A DNA stretch of 64,000 nucleotides from Heligmosomoides polygyrus polygyrus (Eukaryota; Nematoda; Chromadorea; Rhabditida; Heligmosomidae). Made by a program: the position numbers and the translations under genes. Below are positions 1-7,625 of this stretch, piece by piece. Within the stretch, counting starts at the first letter, position 1; each line of letters begins with the position of its first letter. The notes below the pieces were generated by a model. The model did no database searches. It was not told the origin of the DNA and saw only the letters and a program-made list of their open reading frames with translations. The stretch covers positions 1-64,000 of the forward strand of contig OX377202.1 of assembly GCA_947396885.1 (NCBI GenBank), given 5' to 3'.

Positions 1-3000
1 CTAAGCCTAAGCCTAAGCCTAAGCCTAAGCCTAAGCCTAAGCCTAAGCCTAAGCCTAAGCCTAAGCCTAAGCCTAAGCCTAAGCCTAAGCCTAAGCCTAA
101 GCCTAAGCCTAAGCCTAAGCCTAAGCCTAAGCCTAAGCCTAAGCCTAAGCCTAAGCCTAAGCCTAAGCCTAAGCCTAAGCCTAAGCCTAAGCCTAAGCCT
201 AAGCCTAAGCCTAAGCCTAAGCCTAAGCCTAAGCCTAAGCCTAAGCCTAAGCCTAAGCCTAAGCCTAAGCCTAAGCCTAAGCCTAAGCCTAAGCCTAAGC
301 CTAAGCCTAAGCCTAAGCCTAAGCCTAAGCCTAAGCCTAAGCCTAAGCCTAAGCCTAAGCCTAAGCCTAAGCCTAAGCCTAAGCCTAAGCCTAAGCCTAA
401 GCCTAAGCCTAAGCCTAAGCCTAAGCCTAAGCCTAAGCCTAAGCCTAAGCCTAAGCCTAAGCCTAAGCCTAAGCCTAAGCCTAAGCCTAAGCCTAAGCCT
501 AAGCCTAAGCCTAAGCCTAAGCCTAAGCCTAAGCCTAAGCCTAAGCCTAAGCCTAAGCCTAAGCCTAAGCCTAAGCCTAAGCCTAAGCCTAAGCCTAAGC
601 CTAAGCCTAAGCCTAAGCCTAAGCCTAAGCCTAAGCCTAAGCCTAAGCCTAAGCCTAAGCCTAAGCCTAAGCCTAAGCCTAAGCCTAAGCCTAAGCCTAA
701 GCCTAAGCCTAAGCCTAAGCCTAAGCCTAAGCCTAAGCCTAAGCCTAAGCCTAAGCCTAAGCCTAAGCCTAAGCCTAAGCCTAAGCCTAAGCCTAAGCCT
801 AAGCCTAAGCCTAAGCCTAAGCCTAAGCCTAAGCCTAAGCCTAAGCCTAAGCCTAAGCCTAAGCCTAAGCCTAAGCCTAAGCCTAAGCCTAAGCCTAAGC
901 CTAAGCCTAAGCCTAAGCCTAAGCCTAAGCCTAAGCCTAAGCCTAAGCCTAAGCCTAAGCCTAAGCCTAAGCCTAAGCCTAAGCCTAAGCCTAAGCCTAA
1001 GCCTAAGCCTAAGCCTAAGCCTAAGCCTAAGCCTAAGCCTAAGCCTAAGCCTAAGCCTAAGCCTAAGCCTAAGCCTAAGCCTAAGCCTAAGCCTAAGCCT
1101 AAGCCTAAGCCTAAGCCTAAGCCTAAGCCTAAGCCTAAGCCTAAGCCTAAGCCTAAGCCTAAGCCTAAGCCTAAGCCTAAGCCTAAGCCTAAGCCTAAGC
1201 CTAAGCCTAAGCCTAAGCCTAAGCCTAAGCCTAAGCCTAAGCCTAAGCCTAAGCCTAAGCCTAAGCCTAAGCCTAAGCCTAAGCCTAAGCCTAAGCCTAA
1301 GCCTAAGCCTAAGCCTAAGCCTAAGCCTAAGCCTAAGCCTAAGCCTAAGCCTAAGCCTAAGCCTAAGCCTAAGCCTAAGCCTAAGCCTAAGCCTAAGCCT
1401 AAGCCTAAGCCTAAGCCTAAGCCTAAGCCTAAGCCTAAGCCTAAGCCTAAGCCTAAGCCTAAGCCTAAGCCTAAGCCTAAGCCTAAGCCTAAGCCTAAGC
1501 CTAAGCCTAAGCCTAAGCCTAAGCCTAAGCCTAAGCCTAAGCCTAAGCCTAAGCCTAAGCCTAAGCCTAAGCCTAAGCCTAAGCCTAAGCCTAAGCCTAA
1601 GCCTAAGCCTAAGCCTAAGCCTAAGCCTAAGCCTAAGCCTAAGCCTAAGCCTAAGCCTAAGCCTAAGCCTAAGCCTAAGCCTAAGCCTAAGCCTAAGCCT
1701 AAGCCTAAGCCTAAGCCTAAGCCTAAGCCTAAGCCTAAGCCTAAGCCTAAGCCTAAGCCTAAGCCTAAGCCTAAGCCTAAGCCTAAGCCTAAGCCTAAGC
1801 CTAAGCCTAAGCCTAAGCCTAAGCCTAAGCCTAAGCCTAAGCCTAAGCCTAAGCCTAAGCCTAAGCCTAAGCCTAAGCCTAAGCCTAAGCCTAAGCCTAA
1901 GCCTAAGCCTAAGCCTAAGCCTAAGCCTAAGCCTAAGCCTAAGCCTAAGCCTAAGCCTAAGCCTAAGCCTAAGCCTAAGCCTAAGCCTAAGCCTAAGCCT
2001 AAGCCTAAGCCTAAGCCTAAGCCTAAGCCTAAGCCTAAGCCTAAGCCTAAGCCTAAGCCTAAGCCTAAGCCTAAGCCTAAGCCTAAGCCTAAGCCTAAGC
2101 CTAAGCCTAAGCCTAAGCCTAAGCCTAAGCCTAAGCCTAAGCCTAAGCCTAAGCCTAAGCCTAAGCCTAAGCCTAAGCCTAAGCCTAAGCCTAAGCCTAA
2201 GCCTAAGCCTAAGCCTAAGCCTAAGCCTAAGCCTAAGCCTAAGCCTAAGCCTAAGCCTAAGCCTAAGCCTAAGCCTAAGCCTAAGCCTAAGCCTAAGCCT
2301 AAGCCTAAGCCTAAGCCTAAGCCTAAGCCTAAGCCTAAGCCTAAGCCTAAGCCTAAGCCTAAGCCTAAGCCTAAGCCTAAGCCTAAGCCTAAGCCTAAGC
2401 CTAAGCCTAAGCCTAAGCCTAAGCCTAAGCCTAAGCCTAAGCCTAAGCCTAAGCCTAAGCCTAAGCCTAAGCCTAAGCCTAAGCCTAAGCCTAAGCCTAA
2501 GCCTAAGCCTAAGCCTAAGCCTAAGCCTAAGCCTAAGCCTAAGCCTAAGCCTAAGCCTAAGCCTAAGCCTAAGCCTAAGCCTAAGCCTAAGCCTAAGCCT
2601 AAGCCTAAGCCTAAGCCTAAGCCTAAGCCTAAGCCTAAGCCTAAGCCTAAGCCTAAGCCTAAGCCTAAGCCTAAGCCTAAGCCTAAGCCTAAGCCTAAGC
2701 CTAAGCCTAAGCCTAAGCCTAAGCCTAAGCCTAAGCCTAAGCCTAAGCCTAAGCCTAAGCCTAAGCCTAAGCCTAAGCCTAAGCCTAAGCCTAAGCCTAA
2801 GCCTAAGCCTAAGCCTAAGCCTAAGCCTAAGCCTAAGCCTAAGCCTAAGCCTAAGCCTAAGCCTAAGCCTAAGCCTAAGCCTAAGCCTAAGCCTAAGCCT
2901 AAGCCTAAGCCTAAGCCTAAGCCTAAGCCTAAGCCTAAGCCTAAGCCTAAGCCTAAGCCTAAGCCTAAGCCTAAGCCTAAGCCTAAGCCTAAGCCTAAGC

Positions 3001-4414
3001 CTAAGCCTAAGCCTAAGCCTAAGCCTAAGCCTAAGCCTAAGCCTAAGCCTAAGCCTAAGCCTAAGCCTAAGCCTAAGCCTAAGCCTAAGCCTAAGCCTAA
3101 GCCTAAGCCTAAGCCTAAGCCTAAGCCTAAGCCTAAGCCTAAGCCTAAGCCTAAGCCTAAGCCTAAGCCTAAGCCTAAGCCTAAGCCTAAGCCTAAGCCT
3201 AAGCCTAAGCCTAAGCCTAAGCCTAAGCCTAAGCCTAAGCCTAAGCCTAAGCCTAAGCCTAAGCCTAAGCCTAAGCCTAAGCCTAAGCCTAAGCCTAAGC
3301 CTAAGCCTAAGCCTAAGCCTAAGCCTAAGCCTAAGCCTAAGCCTAAGCCTAAGCCTAAGCCTAAGCCTAAGCCTAAGCCTAAGCCTAAGCCTAAGCCTAA
3401 GCCTAAGCCTAAGCCTAAGCCTAAGCCTAAGCCTAAGCCTAAGCCTAAGCCTAAGCCTAAGCCTAAGCCTAAGCCTAAGCCTAAGCCTAAGCCTAAGCCT
3501 AAGCCTAAGCCTAAGCCTAAGCCTAAGCCTAAGCCTAAGCCTAAGCCTAAGCCTAAGCCTAAGCCTAAGCCTAAGCCTAAGCCTAAGCCTAAGCCTAAGC
3601 CTAAGCCTAAGCCTAAGCCTAAGCCTAAGCCTAAGCCTAAGCCTAAGCCTAAGCCTAAGCCTAAGCCTAAGCCTAAGCCTAAGCCTAAGCCTAAGCCTAA
3701 GCCTAAGCCTAAGCCTAAGCCTAAGCCTAAGCCTAAGCCTAAGCCTAAGCCTAAGCCTAAGCCTAAGCCTAAGCCTAAGCCTAAGCCTAAGCCTAAGCCT
3801 AAGCCTAAGCCTAAGCCTAAGCCTAAGCCTAAGCCTAAGCCTAAGCCTAAGCCTAAGCCTAAGCCTAAGCCTAAGCCTAAGCCTAAGCCTAAGCCTAAGC
3901 CTAAGCCTAAGCCTAAGCCTAAGCCTAAGCCTAAGCCTAAGCCTAAGCCTAAGCCTAAGCCTAAGCCTAAGCCTAAGCCTAAGCCTAAGCCTAAGCCTAA
4001 GCCTAAGCCTAAGCCTAAGCCTAAGCCTAAGCCTAAGCCTAAGCCTAAGCCTAAGCCTAAGCCTAAGCCTAAGCCTAAGCCTAAGCCTAAGCCTAAGCCT
4101 AAGCCTAAGCCTAAGCCTAAGCCTAAGCCTAAGCCTAAGCCTAAGCCTAAGCCTAAGCCTAAGCCTAAGCCTAAGCCTAAGCCTAAGCCTAAGCCTAAGC
4201 CTAAGCCTAAGCCTAAGCCTAAGCCTAAGCCTAAGCCTAAGCCTAAGCCTAAGCCTAAGCCTAAGCCTAAGCCTAAGCCTAAGCCTAAGCCTAAGCCTAA
4301 GCCTAAGCCTAAGCCTAAGCCTAAGCCTAAGCCTAAGCCTAAGCCTAAGCCTAAGCCTAAGCCTAAGCCTAAGCCTAAGCCTAAGCCTAAGCCTAAGCCT
4401 AAGCCTAAGCCTAA
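1..4414. repeat. Telomere, (CCTAAG)n, left chromosome end
   Basis: An uninterrupted 6-bp repeat fills the first 4.4 kb, about 735 copies, with no variant seen by eye. The + strand carries the C-rich strand; the minus strand reads TTAGGC, the canonical nematode telomere repeat, running 3' toward position 1. This is the orientation expected at a left chromosome terminus. The array ends where the first TCCGAAT variant appears. Confidence 0.98.
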
Positions 4415-5010
4415 CTCCGAATCCGAAGCCTAAGCCTAACTCCGAATCCGAAGCCTAAGCCTAACTCCGAATCCGAAGCCTAAGCCTAACTCCGAATCCG
4501 AAGCCTAAGCCTAACTCCGAATCCGAAGCCTAAGCCTAACTCCGAATCCGAAGCCTAAGCCTAACTCCGAATCCGAAGCCTAAGCCTAACTCCGAATCCG
4601 AAGCCTAAGCCTAACTCCGAATCCGAAGCCTAAGCCTAACTCCGAATCCGAAGCCTAAGCCTAACTCCGAATCCGAAGCCTAAGCCTAACTCCGAATCCG
4701 AAGCCTAAGCCTAACTCCGAATCCGAAGCCTAAGCCTAACTCCGAATCCGAAGCCTAAGCCTAACTCCGAATCCGAAGCCTAAGCCTAACTCCGAATCCG
4801 AAGCCTAAGCCTAACTCCGAATCCGAAGCCTAAGCCTAACTCCGAATCCGAAGCCTAAGCCTAACTCCGAATCCGAAGCCTAAGCCTAACTCCGAATCCG
4901 AAGCCTAAGCCTAACTCCGAATCCGAAGCCTAAGCCTAACTCCGAATCCGAAGCCTAAGCCTAACTCCGAATCCGAAGCCTAAGCCTAACTCCGAATCCG
5001 AAGCCTAAGC
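4415..5010. repeat. 25-bp telomere-derived minisatellite
   Basis: About 24 near-identical tandem copies of a 25-bp unit follow the pure telomere directly. Each unit is two telomere hexamers (CCTAAG, CCTAAC) plus a TCCGAAT heptamer and a CCGAAG hexamer, so the unit is out of register with the 6-bp repeat. It is best read as telomere sequence that mutated and was then amplified. It abuts the first subtelomeric cassette at 5011. Confidence 0.95.
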
Positions 5011-5790
5011 CGAGATTCAAACCCAATCCCAAATGAAATCGTTGTCCAAGTGTAAGCCGATTATCGAGGCCTAGGCCTAAATCGATGCTAGATGATCAAC
5101 CCTATTGTATACAGAAAGAGGCAACTGACGAAAGCGGTGAAGTCGATGCCGTATATAAAGTCTATGCCGAGGTCGTCACCCTGTGTCGCCCATGCCTATA
5201 AAAGGCCGAAGGCAGTTTTGATTTAAGGCGAAACCTGAAGCCAATTCGCCGCAGCTTGTGTTTTGGGCTAGATCGCAATGGAGGCCTAAGCGTATCTTTG
5301 AGGGAAGCCGGAACCGTGTTCTTCCTAATTATAGGCCTATCGAATTCTAGACCTTGAACTATTATATGTAGCCTAAAATAATGCGGTGTAAAAGCAGCTG
5401 AGCTCTCTAGAAGTCCATCTTCTTCGCTTTTCTACGTATTGCTCCTAGTAGTTATTAGTTTCTTCTTGGCAACATTCAATATCAATTGTATGTCGTTGTC
5501 GTTGCGTTATTTATGTCGTTGCGTCGTGATGCTATCTTCTCTGACCTGTTTTCCTCAGATGAAGGGTGGTACTATATGTACGGACCTTAGCCGTGAAATT
5601 ATCTATTACACTCTACCGAAACAAATGAGTCAACAAAGTAAAGCAATCTTTACTACATGAGCAAACTGAATCTGATCACAACGAATAAATAGTAAAAAAC
5701 TGACAAACAAACTGATGGATGTAAACACTGACAGGTCTCAACGGTACGTCGGCAAGGCGAGAACTGATACTATAGGAATAACCTGCATCC
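5011..5790. repeat. Subtelomeric cassette, copy 1 (telomere-proximal)
   Basis: This stretch aligns along its length with 6022-6855. Shared landmarks are the GAGATTCA start, CCCTATTGTATACAGAAAGAGGC, GCAGCTTGTGTTTTGGGCTA, GAATTCTAGACCTTGAAC and AACAAATGAGTCAACAAAGT. It carries 21 bp, including TATAAAAG at 5197, that copy 2 lacks. A 73-codon frame at 5439-5660 has no matching frame in copy 2 and is not called as a gene. Confidence 0.85.
5197..5204 (+). promoter_or_regulatory. TATA-box-like octamer in cassette copy 1
   Basis: The sequence TATAAAAG matches the TATA-box consensus and sits in a G+C-richer context (GCC before, GCC after). It lies in the 21-bp stretch absent from cassette copy 2. No coding region starts downstream, so any transcript would be non-coding. 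This is a motif match only; no promoter activity can be inferred. Confidence 0.25.
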
Positions 5791-5796
5791 TTCGTC

Positions 5797-6021
5797 CAAC
5801 CCCGAACCCGAACCCGAAGCCATAAGCCTAAGCCGAAATCGAGTTCCAACTCCGAAGCCGAAGCCTAAGCCTAAGCCGAAATCGAGGTCCAACCCCGAAT
5901 CCGAAGCCTAAGCCTAAGCTGAAATCGAGGTCCAACCCCGAATCCGAAGCCTAAGCCTAAGCCGAAATTGAGGCCCAACCCCGAGTCCGAAGCCTAAGCC
6001 TAAGCCGAAGCCGAAGCCGAG
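5797..6021. repeat. Degenerate telomere-like tract, 43-bp period
   Basis: Telomere-like hexamers (CCTAAG, CCGAAG, CCGAAA, CCGAAT) fill this stretch between the two cassettes. Four 43-bp units begin at 5832, 5875, 5918 and 5961, and a broken one at 6004. Each consists of GCCGAAATCGAGGTCCAA followed by a segment almost identical to the 25-bp unit at 4415-5010. It is an interstitial telomere-like sequence in the same position relative to cassette 2 as the 25-bp array is to cassette 1. Confidence 0.9.
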
Positions 6022-6855
6022 ATTCAGACCCAATCTCAAATTCGAGGCGTAAAATGAAATCGTTGTTCAAGTGCAGGCAGATTATCGAGGCCTAGGCCTA
6101 AATCGGTGCTCTATGATCAGCCCTATTGTATACAGAAAGAGGCAACTGACGAAAACGGTGAAGTCGATGCCATAGATAAACTCTAAGCCGAGGTTGTCAC
6201 TCTGTGTCGCCCATGCCTATTTTGATTTAAGGCGAAACCTGAGGCCAATTCAATGCCGCAGCTTGTGTTTTGGGCTAAAAAATGGAGGCCTAAGCGTATG
6301 TTTTAGGGAACCCGGAACCGTGTTCTTCCTAATTTATAGGCCTATCGAATTCTAGACCTTGAACTATGTAGCCGAAAGGCCTAGGCCTATCGAATTCTAG
6401 ACCTTGAACCTACATATGTAGCCGAAAATGATGCGGTGTAAAAGCAGTTGAGCTCCCCAGAAGTCCTTCTTCGCTTTTAAACGTATTGCTCCCAATCGTT
6501 TTATTAGTTTCTTCTTGGCAACATTCAACACCAATCAATTTCATGTCGTTGCATCGTGACGCTATCTTCTCTGTCGTGTTTTCCATCCCCTCAGATGAAG
6601 GATGGTACTATATGTGCGAATCTTAGCCATGAAATTATTTACTACAAACCACCGAAACAAATGAGTCAACAAAGTAAAGCAATCATTACGTGTAGCCATA
6701 ATACATGAGCAAAACTGATCACAACGAATGAATAGTAAAAAACTGACAACTGATGGATGTAAACAATGACAAGGGAACTGTCTCAACGGTACATCGGAAA
6801 GGCGAGAACTGAAACTATAGGAAAAATCTACATCCTCCGTATAGTAAGAAAACAT
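6022..6855. repeat. Subtelomeric cassette, copy 2 (distal from telomere)
   Basis: This is the diverged second copy of 5011-5790. It lacks the TATA-containing 21 bp of copy 1. It also has an internal duplication near 6346-6430, in which GAATTCTAGACCTTGAAC and GTAGCCGAAA occur twice. Similarity fades after about 6840. The 97-codon minus-strand frame at 6562-6855 has no counterpart in copy 1 and is not supported as a gene. Confidence 0.85.
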
Positions 6856-7286
6856 GATTTTTTTCCCAGCCCTTGAGGCGAACGAGTAGGAGGCACCGAA
6901 AATTTAACATTTAAGGGTTCGCAGGGTCGACCTTACCACGAAGGATTAAAGAGGTTGCGGCATTTCCTTGGTGGCGCAACGGTAGGGAGAGCTGCCTTAT
7001 GTCATGATGCTGAGGTTTCAATTCCAAAGTTGCCGGGTTTAGCACTTTTACCCTAGTATAGAATTTCCGCGGAGAAACGCCATCTGATAGTTTTTATTGA
7101 GTATGATGCAGTACGGTGTTTCCGCTACATATTCCTTGTCGACACTTCGAGATGCACCAGCAACGTTTCAAAGATGTAATACGCAATGAGATATCTTAGC
7201 ACTTGAAAGTGGAGATCATCAACTCACTATCTTCTAGGAAATTTTTTTTGTAAATTTTTAATGCGGTATTCGCTTTTTGCCGGCCA
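6856..7286. other. Non-coding spacer with a tRNA-like patch
   Basis: No coding region is supported here. The only recognisable feature is the tRNA-like A/B-box patch near 6970-7045. The rest is A+T-rich unique-looking sequence leading to the foldback element at 7287. Confidence 0.5.
6970..7045 (+). other. tRNA-like sequence, possible SINE head
   Basis: TGGCGCAACGG resembles an RNA polymerase III A box. GTTTCAATTCC, about 40 bases on, matches 9 of 11 positions of the B-box consensus GGTTCGANTCC. The spacing fits a tRNA body. The T-stem and acceptor stem do not pair well, so a functional tRNA is unlikely; a decayed tRNA gene or the head of a tRNA-derived SINE fits better. Confidence 0.3.
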
Positions 7287-7465
7287 GAGGCCAGATTCAT
7301 CAACGACTTACAGCAATAAAACGGTGAAAATGCTGCCGAAATCCCTGATTGCCGTGATGAAATTGAAACATTTCACAACATCGCCTGTAGATAAGCCGCG
7401 CTATCAGGAATTTCGGCAGTGATTCCACCGTTAGATTGCTGTAAGTCGTTGATGTCTCTGGCCTC
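7287..7465. mobile_element. Foldback MITE, copy 1
   Basis: This is a 179-bp near-perfect palindrome. The left end begins GAGGCCAGATTCATCAAC and continues GACTTACAGCAAT. The right end, read on the minus strand, begins GAGGCCAGAGACATCAAC with the same continuation, giving about 37 of 40 matching terminal bases. The interior also pairs (CTGCCGAAATCCCTGAT against ATCAGGAATTTCGGCAG). No coding capacity is present. Related elements lie at 11016 and 16889. Confidence 0.85.
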
Positions 7466-7609
7466 AGGTGAATTATGTCTCCTGAAAAAGTACTAGTAAA
7501 TACTAGTAAATTTAACCAAGAGAAAAGTACTAGTAAATTTAACCAAGAGAAAAATTTATTTTAATCTTATCAGTGAGCGTTAGTTTAATCAGTTGGCCCG
7601 TTTTGATTT

Positions 7610-7625
7610 GGAAGATGTGCAGCTT
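7610..7625. repeat. Target-site duplication, 3' side of the RTE element
   Basis: GGAAGATGTGCAGCTT is repeated exactly at 10483-10498. The pair brackets the RTE element and marks its insertion site. Confidence 0.93.

Noticed and set aside
1..5010. CRISPR-like array because of short regular repeats
   Set aside because: Repeats are contiguous with no spacers, and the 6-bp motif is the nematode telomere.
5439..5660. 73-codon frame in cassette copy 1 as a subtelomeric gene
   Set aside because: The homologous stretch in cassette copy 2 has no equivalent frame, and indels between copies are not multiples of three.
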